Source: Flavobacteriaceae bacterium CG2_30_34_30 (GTDB taxonomy: Bacteria; Bacteroidota; Bacteroidia; Flavobacteriales; Flavobacteriaceae). From it: DNA of 64,000 nt. A model generated the notes under the pieces. It was not told the DNA's origin. It was given only the letters and a program-made list of their open reading frames with translations, and did no database searches. The stretch covers positions 1 through 64,000 of the forward strand of contig MNYN01000067.1 of NCBI GenBank assembly GCA_001873105.1. The letters run 5' to 3'. A program made the position numbers and the translations under genes. Within the stretch, counting starts at the first letter, position 1. Every line of letters begins with the position of its first letter. Of the stretch, positions 16,077 to 24,825 are shown in pieces.

Positions 16077-17306
16077 ATGCTTCGTTGGAGTCTTTTTATA
16101 ATACTTTATATTCTTATTGATTTATACGCTTTTCAGGCTTTAAAAAATGTAACTAAGAGCAAATGGATTTATGCTATTTATATTTTAGCCTCTTTGGTAG
16201 TACTATTTAATGTGATGTATCAAATCTCCACCTATGACAGCTCAAGATTTATGGATGCCGGAAGGGCGTATGCTTTCGGATTTTTTATTACTATTTTTAT
16301 CCCAAAACTTATATTAATTTCTTTTGTATTTGGAGAGGATGTTTTTCGGTTTTTTATTGCGTTTTATGGTAAGTTTTTCGCAAGTTCTGGGGAATTTCAT
16401 CTTCCATCTAGACGAAAATTTGTAAGCATTTTAGCTCTTACGGTAGCAGCAATTCCATTTACTTCGCTGCTTTTTGGTATGTATAAAGGAAAGTACAACT
16501 ACAAAGTATGGAGCTATAAGTTAGAGTTTGACGATTTGCCCGAATCTTTTGATGGTTTTCAAATTACTCATATTAGTGATATTCACAGTGGCAGTTTTGA
16601 TGATAAAATTAAAGTGCAATACGGCATTGATTTGATAAATGAACAAAAAAGCGACATCATTTTATTTACAGGAGATTTAGTGAATAATCTTGCAGACGAA
16701 ATGATCCCTTGGAAAGAAGCTTTTTCAAAATTACAAGCCAAAGAAGGTGTTTATTCGGTTTTAGGCAACCACGATTATGGTGAATATGTAAATTGGAATA
16801 ACCAAGATGAAAAACAATCAAATTTTGAAGCAGTAAAAAATGTTCAAAAGGAAATGGGTTGGCATTTATTGCTTAACGAATCGCATTTTCTTAAACTCAA
16901 TGATGAAAAAATAGCATTGATAGGCGTTGAAAACTGGGGAGAAGGCGGTTTTAAAAAAGCAGGCAATTTAGATAAAGCAGTTTCAACGGTTTCTGAAGAT
17001 ACTTTTAAAATACTAATGAGTCACGACCCATCACACTGGAAGTCTAAAGTAAAGGACGATTTGCGTAAATTTCATTTAACACTTAGCGGACACACGCACG
17101 GGATGCAGTTTGGGATTGAAATTCCGGGGTGGTTTAAATGGAGTCCCATAAAATATCGCTATGAGCATTGGGCCGGAATTTATGAAGAAAGTGGTAAATA
17201 TATTAATGTAAATCGAGGTTTTGGTTTTTTAGGTTATCCCGGACGTGTTGGTATTTGGCCGGAAATTTCTGTAATTACTTTAAAGCGCAAAACGCCAATA
17301 GTTTAA
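16077..17306 (+). CDS. Membrane-anchored metallophosphoesterase
   Basis: About 409 residues. The N-terminus has several hydrophobic helices (about 1-25, 30-55, 70-105 and 120-145), followed by a calcineurin-like phosphoesterase domain from about 160. Metal-binding motifs are in order: HISDIHSG, GDLVNN, LGNHDYGEY, SHDPSHW and LSGHTHGMQFG. This arrangement resembles the YkuE/YaeI group, which includes lipid A or UDP-sugar pyrophosphohydrolase-like enzymes, but the substrate cannot be told. A -7 box TATTTTTG lies at 16050-16057. I chose ATG at 16077; a GTG six bases earlier is possible. No operon partner. Confidence 0.85.
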   Translation: MLRWSLFIILYILIDLYAFQALKNVTKSKWIYAIYILASLVVLFNVMYQISTYDSSRFMDAGRAYAFGFFITIFIPKLILISFVFGEDVFRFFIAFYGKFFASSGEFHLPSRRKFVSILALTVAAIPFTSLLFGMYKGKYNYKVWSYKLEFDDLPESFDGFQITHISDIHSGSFDDKIKVQYGIDLINEQKSDIILFTGDLVNNLADEMIPWKEAFSKLQAKEGVYSVLGNHDYGEYVNWNNQDEKQSNFEAVKNVQKEMGWHLLLNESHFLKLNDEKIALIGVENWGEGGFKKAGNLDKAVSTVSEDTFKILMSHDPSHWKSKVKDDLRKFHLTLSGHTHGMQFGIEIPGWFKWSPIKYRYEHWAGIYEESGKYINVNRGFGFLGYPGRVGIWPEISVITLKRKTPIV

Positions 17307-17539
17307 TAATTCTAATTCTTTTAGGGTTTCATTCGTAAATAAACTGTTTTTAAATATTGGTTTAGATTTATTTTTTATGAAATGTTAATATTCAATTAGT
17401 TGTAACAATTAAATTGAAATTAATTAGGTTTTTAAGTTATTTATTTGAAACATTTACACTCCCAAAGTATCATAAAAATTTACGCCTTAGTAATGTTGAA
17501 TTTCAATAAATCCAATTGTAAATTTAATAAAACTAAAAA

Positions 17540-19015
17540 ATGGTTATCCCCAAACTTTTCTTTAGAAATGGCTTCTTGCTATTTCTATTTTCAAATCTAT
17601 TTATTTTAACGGTTTACGCTCAAGTAGGTATAGGAAACACAAATCCAAATGCATCGGCTATGCTAGACATCACTTCCGATACCCAAGGAATGCTAGCGCC
17701 AAGAATGACAACCGCACAAAGAACTGCAATTGTAACCCCGGCAAACAGCCTTTGGGTGTATGATACAACACTTAGTTCATATTATTTTTATGATGCACTA
17801 ACTACAAGCTGGTTAAAAGTCAATTCTTCTAAGGAAACCAGAACTAATTTTAAACTCATAAAATCTGCGTCTGACCTTGCTCCAGAATTGACAGCCGGGG
17901 GAGGCACTGCTTATTTACTCGATGAAAATACCTTATATGAAATTAATGGAATGATTGTTTTAACTGTTCCAATTAATCTTAATAATGCGTATGTTGCAGG
18001 ATTAGATGCCGCAGAAGATATTTTAGTATCCGGAGTAGGGAAAACTCTTTTTCAGGGAAATGAAGGAGGCAGCATCCGTAACGTTACCATCACTGGAGGA
18101 GGTACTGTTTTTAATATTACAGGGTCACCTACAGGCTCTATGCTTGTTCAAAATACTATTATTGCCAATATGGCAAGTGTGGGAACAATTTCAGGATTAG
18201 GACTTTACTTTTCTAATATTGTACAATATGTTGGGAATACAAATGGAATTACCTATACTAATATCAGCAATTTATTATTAAGCAACCAAGGCTGGTTTGC
18301 CGGAAATGCAGGAACCTATGAAAAGTTTACAGGCACCTTTACTATCATTGAAAAACAAAGTGGATTAACCATTGTGGATAGCCCTTCTATAGGTATTGAT
18401 GTAAGTTCTAACCCAACAGTTGAACAAGGCTTTATTTCAGGAACCTCTTTTTCAGGAACAGGCGATTATGTAAAAGGATATACTACCGGCTCCTATACAG
18501 GATTTAATTTTACAAATGACTGGACAGTAAATTGTCCGGGTTTACCCAAAGAATCTGATGGGGAAGCTTCAGCAAATATTTATTATACAGGAAATATAAC
18601 CACTGGTTTTGTGCAAACAGTGATTAACAATAATGCTTTTAATTTAACAGGAAACTCAGGTTCAAATGCTACGGCAGCCGTTAATTTATTTAGGACTTCT
18701 TCACCACAAAGTAATAGGATAACCTATGATGGGCATAAAACAAGAACGTTTCAAATTAACGCCTCTCTTTCGGTTAGGGAAAGTACTTCTGTTGGAAATT
18801 TTTATGCATTTCTCATTGTAAAAAATGGAAGTGTCGTTTTAACAGAAACTAATTCTGTGATGCGTGTTAATAATACAAGTGATGTCAACAGCTTAGCAAT
18901 ATCAGGCACAGTGGAGTTAAACCCAGGCGATTATATTGAAATATGGGGGCAACGATTAGCAGGTTCAGGAACAACAACAATAGTAGTTTTTTCATTGAAC
19001 TTGAACATCAAATAA
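17540..19015 (+). CDS. Exported surface protein of unknown function
   Basis: A 491-residue protein with a signal peptide ending near residue 28 (LTVYAQ). It then shows the sequence VGIGNTNPNASAMLDITSDTQGMLAPRMT, a start common to Bacteroidota fibre- or adhesin-like surface proteins. The middle is rich in Gly, Thr, Asn and Val and looks like repetitive beta structure (about 90-330). The last 150 residues contain a jelly-roll-like stretch with RTFQINASLSVRESTSVGNFYAFLIVKNG, resembling receptor-binding heads of fibres. No type IX sorting domain is recognisable at the C-terminus. Monocistronic, with 233 bases upstream in which no clear promoter is seen. Function unknown. Confidence 0.7.
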   Translation: MVIPKLFFRNGFLLFLFSNLFILTVYAQVGIGNTNPNASAMLDITSDTQGMLAPRMTTAQRTAIVTPANSLWVYDTTLSSYYFYDALTTSWLKVNSSKETRTNFKLIKSASDLAPELTAGGGTAYLLDENTLYEINGMIVLTVPINLNNAYVAGLDAAEDILVSGVGKTLFQGNEGGSIRNVTITGGGTVFNITGSPTGSMLVQNTIIANMASVGTISGLGLYFSNIVQYVGNTNGITYTNISNLLLSNQGWFAGNAGTYEKFTGTFTIIEKQSGLTIVDSPSIGIDVSSNPTVEQGFISGTSFSGTGDYVKGYTTGSYTGFNFTNDWTVNCPGLPKESDGEASANIYYTGNITTGFVQTVINNNAFNLTGNSGSNATAAVNLFRTSSPQSNRITYDGHKTRTFQINASLSVRESTSVGNFYAFLIVKNGSVVLTETNSVMRVNNTSDVNSLAISGTVELNPGDYIEIWGQRLAGSGTTTIVVFSLNLNIK

Positions 19016-19104
19016 AGCTGGAAATCTTATCTACTTAATTTTTTCCCAAAAAACACCACATTTCACCATAAATACTATATTTGTAGTACTAAATAGCTGA
19101 ACTT

Positions 19105-19401
19105 ATGTCTAAATTTGGTGAATTAATTGGGGCTCCAGTGCCTGTATTGTTAGATTTTTATACAGACTGGAATGAGCAATCTACAGCAATGCATCCTGTT
19201 TTACGGGATGTTGCAGCTGCTTTAGGCGATAAAGCCAAAGTGATAAAAATTGATGTAGAAAAAAACAAAGATCTTGCAGAAGCTCTTCGTGTAAAAGGGT
19301 TGCCCACTTTAATGATTTATAAAGACGGCGAAATGAAATGGCGCCAAAGTGGAGAGCAAGATGCCAACACCCTTATTGGTTTGGTAAACGAGTATGTTTA
19401 A
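19105..19401 (+). CDS. Thioredoxin-fold protein lacking the CxxC pair
   Basis: A 98-residue cytoplasmic protein with clear thioredoxin architecture: VLLDFYTDW, the KAVIKIDV strand and the cis-proline loop KGLPTLMIYKDGE (Pro67). Where thioredoxin has WCGPC it has W22-N-E-Q-S26, and the protein contains no cysteine at all, so it cannot be a dithiol oxidoreductase. A chaperone, adaptor or scaffold role is possible. A -7 box TATATTTG sits at 19076-19083, giving a leader of about 15 bases. Its stop overlaps by 4 bases the stop of the converging deacetylase gene. The fold is sure, the function unknown. Confidence 0.85.
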   Translation: MSKFGELIGAPVPVLLDFYTDWNEQSTAMHPVLRDVAAALGDKAKVIKIDVEKNKDLAEALRVKGLPTLMIYKDGEMKWRQSGEQDANTLIGLVNEYV

Positions 19402-20099
19402 GGTATTGCTTTAAAAACATAGCCCATATTGGAGTAGTGTGTTAATATTTTAGGCAGAGCATATCGAAGGTTCATTTCTGCTTTTTTGCTGTCGTGAAAA
19501 ATAATAATGCTTCCTTTTCTTGTGTTTTTTAAAACATTTTCCAAACATTTTTCTTTTGAAATGGATGAATCAAAATCAGCACTCAACACATCCCACATAA
19601 CAATTTGAAACCCCTTTTTTTGAAGTTTTTTTGCTTTTTTTGACGATAATTTTCCATAAGGAGGGCGGAAAAGGAATTGGTTTATTTGAGGTTTTTTTTC
19701 ATTTTTTATGGATGAATTTTCTCTTTCTACTTTATTTCCCCCTAAAATTTTAATTCTTTCATTAATAACTTCCTGTGCTTTCAGGACATTTTCTAAATAG
19801 CTATCTGAAGAAGTTAAATTTGCGTTTAGGTGATTTTGAGTATGATTGCCAATAGCGTGTCCTTCCTTATAAATTTGGTTAAAAATACCCGGATTTTCTT
19901 CTATGTTTTTTCCGATACAAAAAAAAGTTGCTTTTGCTTGGTGTTTTTTTAATTGTTCTAAAACCCACGGAGTAACCTCAGGAATTGGACCATCATCAAA
20001 AGTGAGGTATATAATTTTTTGTTTGGAAGAAAATGCCCAAAGCCTTTTTTTAAAAAGAAGTTTAAAGATTTTGGGCGTTTTTACCAAATAGGCTTTCAC
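19398..20099 (-). CDS. Polysaccharide deacetylase (NodB domain)
   Basis: A 233-residue carbohydrate esterase family 4 protein. Motif 1 TFDDGP holds the catalytic-base and metal aspartates, motif 2 is HTQNH (metal histidines), motif 3 is RPPYG, and IIFHDS near the C-terminus gives the last catalytic histidine. Such enzymes remove N- or O-acetyl groups from GlcNAc polymers or peptidoglycan. The N-terminus lacks a clear signal peptide but has a hydrophobic, basic start. It follows the DUF2723 gene by 3 bases, so the two are probably co-transcribed and may both act on envelope glycans. Substrate unknown. Confidence 0.88.
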   Translation of the reverse strand: MKAYLVKTPKIFKLLFKKRLWAFSSKQKIIYLTFDDGPIPEVTPWVLEQLKKHQAKATFFCIGKNIEENPGIFNQIYKEGHAIGNHTQNHLNANLTSSDSYLENVLKAQEVINERIKILGGNKVERENSSIKNEKKPQINQFLFRPPYGKLSSKKAKKLQKKGFQIVMWDVLSADFDSSISKEKCLENVLKNTRKGSIIIFHDSKKAEMNLRYALPKILTHYSNMGYVFKAIP

Positions 20100-20102
20100 T
20101 AG

Positions 20103-23100
20103 TTATTCTATTTTAGCTTGTTCTAAAGAATCCATCAAGCGAAGAAACGTTTCTTCGTTCATAGTGTCTGATGTGTCATTAATTGAATCTCTTGCTTTTT
20201 CTAAAGTTTCTTCTTCAGCCGGAAAAAAGTGATTGAATAATTTTAAATGCCTGTTAAAATCGTCTGCTCTTGATTTTAAAATAGAATCGTTTTTGCTATA
20301 AAGTAAATTGCCTAAAAGACTTCTGTAACGTTCTATGTCCATGTAAATAGTTTCAATATATTCGCTTTGGAGGGCGTAGCTTAATCCACTGTAATAAATT
20401 AATCGTTCTTGATATTTTTTTGCAACTTTATCGTATAATTCAACAGCTTTTTCTTCCTTACCTACTTCAAAATAACCGCTTACATAAGGTTCTAAAAGGG
20501 TGTAATATTCATAGTACTCTACCGGCATGTTTTTCATAGCAAGGTCTAAAATTTGTTCTGCTTTTGTTAATTTTTCTTCTAAAATCAACTTTTCTGCTAG
20601 TCTAGCAAGGTTGCTTCGGTAGCTGATACTGTTTTTTCTAGTTTCAGGATCGTGATAAATGTCTGGGCTTCCGGAGTTTCCCCAATCCCATTTCATAACA
20701 ATTTCAAACATTTTTTCGCTGTCAATTCTACCCATATCAAAAGGATTTCTTTTGTCTATATTGGTTTTTATAGGTACTAATTTATAAACTAGTCCATCTA
20801 ATTGTAAATATTCTTTCATCCATAAATAGTCATCATCACCAAAACTTCCTGCGGAAAAATAAATAGGTCGTTCCCAATTATTATTATTAATAATGTCTAA
20901 CATCATAAAACGATTTCTTAGCAGGCCGTCGGCTTTTATTTCAATGTCAATATAGGGAACGATAAGGTCAGCATCTTTAGGGTTTACAATACCGTTTCTT
21001 AAAACGGCATCTTTATCTACTGGAATTCTTATTTTTTTAGAAGGAAAGGTGTAAATAAATTGACCATTTTGCAATTCTAAAGTCGTTCTAGGGTCTTCTG
21101 TTGCAATCCAGTTTATCCATCTTTCTAAAGAAATAGTATCGTCAACTTCTACATAAGGATGCTTCATAATTTGTTGTCGTTTGCTTCCTCTGTATTGATT
21201 GGGAGTAAAGCTTAACGGAATGGGGTCACTTTCAAAAGCTTTTTTCCGCATATCGTTTATATACCAGTCTGTGTTGAATAGACTCGTGTTAATTACTCGA
21301 ATATCGGTGCGATATTTTTCTACATTTTGAGCATACCAAAGTGCAAAAGTGTCATTGTCGCCAATAGTAAAAACAATACCGTTTTTATCCATAGAATCTA
21401 GATATTTTTTTGCCATTGCTCTGGCGGTGTAACGGTCAGATCTGTCGTGATCATCCCAGTTTTGAGAAGCCAAAAGTATAGGTGCGGCAAGAAGACCAAC
21501 TACAAGAACAAGTGGAATAGCGATTTTAGGCTGGAGGTGCTTTTTAATCATTTCATACAAAGCATAAATTCCAAAGCCAATCCAAATGGCAAATACATAA
21601 AAGGAACCAACTAGAGCATAATCACGCTCTCTAGGTTCAAAAGGTCGTTCGTTGAGATATACTTTTAAGGCAATTCCAGTAAATAGAAAAAATACCGTGA
21701 GTACCCAAAAACTACTTTTGTCTTTGTTGTAATGGAAAACGATGCCTAAGATTCCTAAAATTAATGGTAAAAAATAATAGGTGTTTCTGCCTTTATTGTT
21801 TAAAACATCGCTTGGCAGGTTTTCTTGAGAGCCCAATCGAGCTTCATCTACAAATTTAATTCCGCTGATCCAATTACCACTAAAGTTGTCGTTTTTACCT
21901 TGAATGTCATCTTGTTTTCCTGTAAAATTCCACATAAAGTAACGCCAGTACATATATCCAAATTGGTATTGAAACATATAACGCATATTTTGGAGGAAGG
22001 AGGGTTTTTCAATATCTAAATACTCTCCAAAACGGGTTAAAAAGCCGTGGTAGTCTTCACTGTCAATTTCACCTTGTTGGAATTTATTTTTAAAAACAGA
22101 AACTTCATTGACTAGCTTTTCTTGATCGAGGTATTCTCTTTTAATTTTAAATTCTATTCCTTCGGTGAGTGCGATATAGTTGGCTGCGTGTTCAGCACTC
22201 CACATTCTGGGAAGAAACGTTTTATGGGAATCGTCATAATTAGGAATGGCGCTTTTATAATTATTAACAATCACATATTTTTTTGTTTCTAGATCTCTTT
22301 CATAGTTTATTTTTTCATCTCTATAGGAATTATTTTTGTCAATTCCTGCGTACATTTCCGTAAACTGTGGACCATAAAGTAAAGGGTTTTCACCGTACTG
22401 TTCCCGGTTGTAATATGCAAGTAATTCTTGTGCGTCACTTGGTTTGTTTTCATTAATAACTGTACCTGCATTTGCTCGAATAGGCAGCATAATCCAGTTG
22501 GAAAAGCCTATAAAGATAAAAAGAATACAAAGTACAAGAGTGTTTAGTTTTACATAGTTTTTGTTTCGCGTATAGCGCAATAAAAAATAAAAAGCGGCTA
22601 TAATGAGTAATGCAGCAATAATAGTTCCTGAATTAAAAGGAAGTCCGATGGAATTGACAAAAAACAATTCAGAAGCTGAGAAAAAACGCATGCTCATAGG
22701 AAGCAGGAATAGAAAAATAAATAAGAGTGCGCCAACCACCACAAAATTTGCAATTATAAAATTTTTGATGGTTACTTTTTCATAGTTTTTAAAGAAATAT
22801 AAAAATCCAATTGCAGGGATGGTAAGTAAACTCATAAAGTGAACTCCAAAGGACAATCCAATTACAAAAGCAATTAAAATCACCCAGCGGTTTCCTCTTG
22901 GGGTATGCATGTCATGTTCCCAACGCAACCCCAAATAAAATAGAATTGCCATAAGGCAAGAAGCCATAGCATACACTTCAGCTTCTAAAGCACTAAACCA
23001 AAAGCTATCGGTATAAGTAAATGCTAAGGAACCTACGGCGGCACTTCCTAAAATTAAAATAGCTTTGTTTGCCTTTATGTCTTCGTTTTTAGAAAGAATA

Positions 23101-23426
23101 TTCTGAAGTAGGATAGTGATAGTCCAAAACAAAAATAAAATGGTAAATGCGCTGGCAAAGACGGACATTAAATTTACTGTCAAAGCAATATTTTCAGCTC
23201 CTGAGGCAAAAATAGAAAAAAATGCCCCCAATATTTGATATAATGGGGCTCCCGGGGGGTGTCCTACTTCCAGATTAGAGGCTGTAGTAATGTATTCGCC
23301 TGCGTCCCAAAAACTAGCAGTAGGTTCTACGGTTAGCCAGTAGGTGGTTAGTGCTATGATAAAGACTACCCAACCTAAAATAACATTCCATTTTTTAAAG
23401 TTAAAATCAACCATATCGTTTTTCAT
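20103..23426 (-). CDS. DUF2723 polytopic membrane protein, predicted GT-C glycosyltransferase
   Basis: A 1107-residue inner-membrane protein. About 12-14 hydrophobic helices occupy residues 10-340 and 510-670. The first outside loop has FWDAGEYITTASNLEVGHPPGAPL, with the acidic D/E pair characteristic of DUF2723 and similar to the catalytic loop of GT-C transferases such as protein O-mannosyltransferases. After a large soluble domain, TPR-like helices follow (about 960-1060). In Bacteroidota such proteins are candidate lipid-linked-sugar-dependent protein glycosyltransferases; that is inference. First gene of a probable operon with the deacetylase. I see no clear promoter upstream. Confidence 0.85.
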   Translation of the reverse strand: MKNDMVDFNFKKWNVILGWVVFIIALTTYWLTVEPTASFWDAGEYITTASNLEVGHPPGAPLYQILGAFFSIFASGAENIALTVNLMSVFASAFTILFLFWTITILLQNILSKNEDIKANKAILILGSAAVGSLAFTYTDSFWFSALEAEVYAMASCLMAILFYLGLRWEHDMHTPRGNRWVILIAFVIGLSFGVHFMSLLTIPAIGFLYFFKNYEKVTIKNFIIANFVVVGALLFIFLFLLPMSMRFFSASELFFVNSIGLPFNSGTIIAALLIIAAFYFLLRYTRNKNYVKLNTLVLCILFIFIGFSNWIMLPIRANAGTVINENKPSDAQELLAYYNREQYGENPLLYGPQFTEMYAGIDKNNSYRDEKINYERDLETKKYVIVNNYKSAIPNYDDSHKTFLPRMWSAEHAANYIALTEGIEFKIKREYLDQEKLVNEVSVFKNKFQQGEIDSEDYHGFLTRFGEYLDIEKPSFLQNMRYMFQYQFGYMYWRYFMWNFTGKQDDIQGKNDNFSGNWISGIKFVDEARLGSQENLPSDVLNNKGRNTYYFLPLILGILGIVFHYNKDKSSFWVLTVFFLFTGIALKVYLNERPFEPRERDYALVGSFYVFAIWIGFGIYALYEMIKKHLQPKIAIPLVLVVGLLAAPILLASQNWDDHDRSDRYTARAMAKKYLDSMDKNGIVFTIGDNDTFALWYAQNVEKYRTDIRVINTSLFNTDWYINDMRKKAFESDPIPLSFTPNQYRGSKRQQIMKHPYVEVDDTISLERWINWIATEDPRTTLELQNGQFIYTFPSKKIRIPVDKDAVLRNGIVNPKDADLIVPYIDIEIKADGLLRNRFMMLDIINNNNWERPIYFSAGSFGDDDYLWMKEYLQLDGLVYKLVPIKTNIDKRNPFDMGRIDSEKMFEIVMKWDWGNSGSPDIYHDPETRKNSISYRSNLARLAEKLILEEKLTKAEQILDLAMKNMPVEYYEYYTLLEPYVSGYFEVGKEEKAVELYDKVAKKYQERLIYYSGLSYALQSEYIETIYMDIERYRSLLGNLLYSKNDSILKSRADDFNRHLKLFNHFFPAEEETLEKARDSINDTSDTMNEETFLRLMDSLEQAKIE

Positions 23427-23525
23427 TTAAAGGGCGAATTTAAGGATAATAATTCTAATCTTTTTTACGATTTATAAACACAGTTTTTAGATTTTTATTT
23501 TTTAATGGCTTTTTTTAATAAATAG

Positions 23526-23556
23526 TTTGTTTAAGAAAAAGTTTGTATTAAATTTG
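23526..23556 (+). promoter_or_regulatory. Promoter for tRNA-Gln
   Basis: TTTG (23526-23529), exactly 19 bases, then TAAATTTG (23549-23556), a perfect match to the Bacteroidota consensus. The tRNA begins 17 bases after the -7 box. It is a useful internal standard for judging the other promoters in this window. Confidence 0.8.
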
Positions 23557-23572
23557 CAACCGCTAAAAGCAT

Positions 23573-23645
23573 TGGCTCATGGTGTAACTGGCAACACGTC
23601 TGGTTTTGGTCCAGAAGAGTCTAGGTTCGAGCCCTAGTGAGCCAA
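23573..23645 (+). tRNA. tRNA-Gln (anticodon TTG)
   Basis: Cloverleaf by eye: acceptor TGGCTCA (23573-23579) pairs with TGAGCCA (23638-23644), discriminator A; D arm GTGTAACTGGCAACAC; anticodon stem TCTGG/CCAGA around loop TTTTGGT, so the anticodon is TTG (Gln); T arm CTAGG-TTCGAGC-CCTAG. CCA is not encoded. It is flanked upstream by a perfect promoter and downstream by a terminator. Confidence 0.95.
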
Positions 23646-23647
23646 CT
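23630..23647 (+). repeat. Direct repeat copy 1 (inside tRNA-Gln 3' end)
   Basis: The 18 bases AGCCCTAGTGAGCCAACT end the tRNA gene and recur exactly at 23746-23763. Duplication of a tRNA 3' end is the usual footprint of site-specific integration. Confidence 0.85.
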
Positions 23648-23652
23648 TTAAT

Positions 23653-23684
23653 AAACCGATCTGTAAATCACAGATCGGTTTTTT
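23653..23684 (+). terminator. Terminator after tRNA-Gln
   Basis: Perfect 12-bp stem AAACCGATCTGT / ACAGATCGGTTT with loop AAATC, then a run of T. It ends the single-tRNA transcript 8 bases after the tRNA. Confidence 0.85.
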
Positions 23685-23745
23685 GTTTATTATAGTTTTA
23701 GGGCGAGAAATTTATCCCGATGGAATCGATAGCGAAACATGGGGA

Positions 23746-23763
23746 AGCCCTAGTGAGCCAACT
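23746..23763 (+). repeat. Direct repeat copy 2 (orphan tRNA-Gln 3' end)
   Basis: Exact second copy of the 18 bases at the 3' end of tRNA-Gln, 116 bases downstream and with no tRNA body attached. It is probably a vestigial attachment site. The 98 bases between the copies hold only the terminator and a short unassigned stretch. Confidence 0.8.
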
Positions 23764-23803
23764 AGTTTTTATGAAAATTAGAGAGGAAGGACAAAGGAAT
23801 AAA

Positions 23804-23836
23804 AAAACCTCTCAGGATGTTAAGAAGAGAGGTTTT
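23804..23836 (-). terminator. Terminator of the universal stress protein gene
   Basis: Stem AAAACCTCTC (23804-23813) / GAGAGGTTTT (23827-23836), with a run of T on the minus strand beyond it. It lies 9 bases after the stop codon of the minus-strand gene. Confidence 0.75.
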
Positions 23837-23844
23837 TGTTTGGC

Positions 23845-24669
23845 TTAAATTTTAAAAGTAATTACCGGCCTTTTTGAATGATTTACCAAATCTTCGCTTA
23901 TGCTACCATTAAAAAAGTGTGACAGACCTTTTCTTCCATGAGTAGCCATTCCAATAAGGTCGGCATCGATAAATTGTGCAAAGTTTAATATGCCTTTTTC
24001 TACAGAAGTATCGTTATAAATATTTAAGGAATAATTTTCTAATTCTATTCCTTTTATAAATTTATTCATAACACCATGAGCCTCAGCAGAAGTTAAAAAA
24101 TTGGAAGCCGTATTCACAAACAAAAGGTGAATTTTTGCGCCCATTTTGTTGGCAAAAATAATAGCTTCCTTAAAGGGAACTTTAGCTTCATTAGAGAAAT
24201 CGGTTGCAAAAACGAAATTTTTTACAACAAACTTTTTGTGTTCATCTTTAATCACTAGAACAGGAATGTTTGAAGACCGCACTACTTTTTCAGTATTACT
24301 TCCTATAAACATTTCTTTAAATCCACTAGCGCCGTGAGAGCCCATCACCACTAAATCTACTTTATGTTTGGCAGCAGCATCCATAATACCATCAAAAGCC
24401 TCCTGAAATAGTACGGTTTCATAAACAACAATTCCTTTTAAATAATCAGCACTCAAAACCTCTTCAAAACGTTTTCGAGCTAATTTCATGAAATAGAGAG
24501 ATTCTGGAAGGTCACCGCCTGAATTTGAAGGGTCAACCAAATTTAATGGTAATTCAAGCATATGCAATAAATAAATTTCACTTTTATGTTTTTTTGCAAG
24601 TTGAGCGGCTACTTTTAAGGCGTTTTCAGCTTGTAGCGAAAAATCAGTTGGAACAAGAATTTTTTTCAT
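23845..24669 (-). CDS. Universal stress protein, tandem UspA domains
   Basis: About 274 residues with two UspA domains. The first (about 1-145) begins MKKILVPTDFSLQAENALK and ends with the nucleotide-binding motif VMGSHGASGFKEMFIGSNTEKVVRSSNIPVLVI. The second (about 150-274) begins FVFATDFSNEAKVPF and ends GMATHGRKGLSHFFNGSISEDLVNHSKRPVITF; both keep a G-x2-G-x9-G-S/T-type loop, so ATP binding is plausible. I chose ATG 24669 because the family start falls there and because a -7 box TATTTTTG (minus strand, 24691-24698) would put transcription start downstream of the earlier ATG at 24693. It is divergent from rimP. The physiological role is not visible. Confidence 0.9.
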   Translation of the reverse strand: MKKILVPTDFSLQAENALKVAAQLAKKHKSEIYLLHMLELPLNLVDPSNSGGDLPESLYFMKLARKRFEEVLSADYLKGIVVYETVLFQEAFDGIMDAAAKHKVDLVVMGSHGASGFKEMFIGSNTEKVVRSSNIPVLVIKDEHKKFVVKNFVFATDFSNEAKVPFKEAIIFANKMGAKIHLLFVNTASNFLTSAEAHGVMNKFIKGIELENYSLNIYNDTSVEKGILNFAQFIDADLIGMATHGRKGLSHFFNGSISEDLVNHSKRPVITFKI

Positions 24670-24734
24670 AGGGTTTATTTTGTTAAAGTCCAAAAATAAT
24701 AGTTAAATTACAAAAAAAGATCCATTTACATCCT

Positions 24735-24765
24735 TTTTTTTTGTGAGAAATAATTACTATATTTG
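24735..24765 (+). promoter_or_regulatory. Promoter of the rimP-nusA-infB operon
   Basis: A -7 box TATATTTG at 24758-24765 with TTTT 19 bases upstream in a T run (24735-24738). Predicted start is near 24772, which leaves a leader of about 54 bases holding the hairpin at 24790-24815. Confidence 0.6.
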
Positions 24766-24789
24766 CCGCGTTGAAAAAGGATTATATGC

Positions 24790-24815
24790 GAGGGGACAAA
24801 AAGTCCCCTCTTTTT
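24790..24815 (+). promoter_or_regulatory. Terminator-like hairpin in the rimP leader
   Basis: Perfect stem GAGGGGAC (24790-24797) / GTCCCCTC (24803-24810) with loop AAAAA, followed directly by TTTTT. It looks like an intrinsic terminator but lies between the promoter and the rimP start (24826), so it would act as an attenuator or as a processing or stability element of the operon mRNA. Confidence 0.7.
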
Positions 24816-24825
24816 ATACTTAAAA

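Noticed and set aside
24790-24815. Plain terminator of the upstream gene
   Set aside because: The upstream gene points the other way, so the hairpin has no plus-strand transcript to end except the rimP leader.
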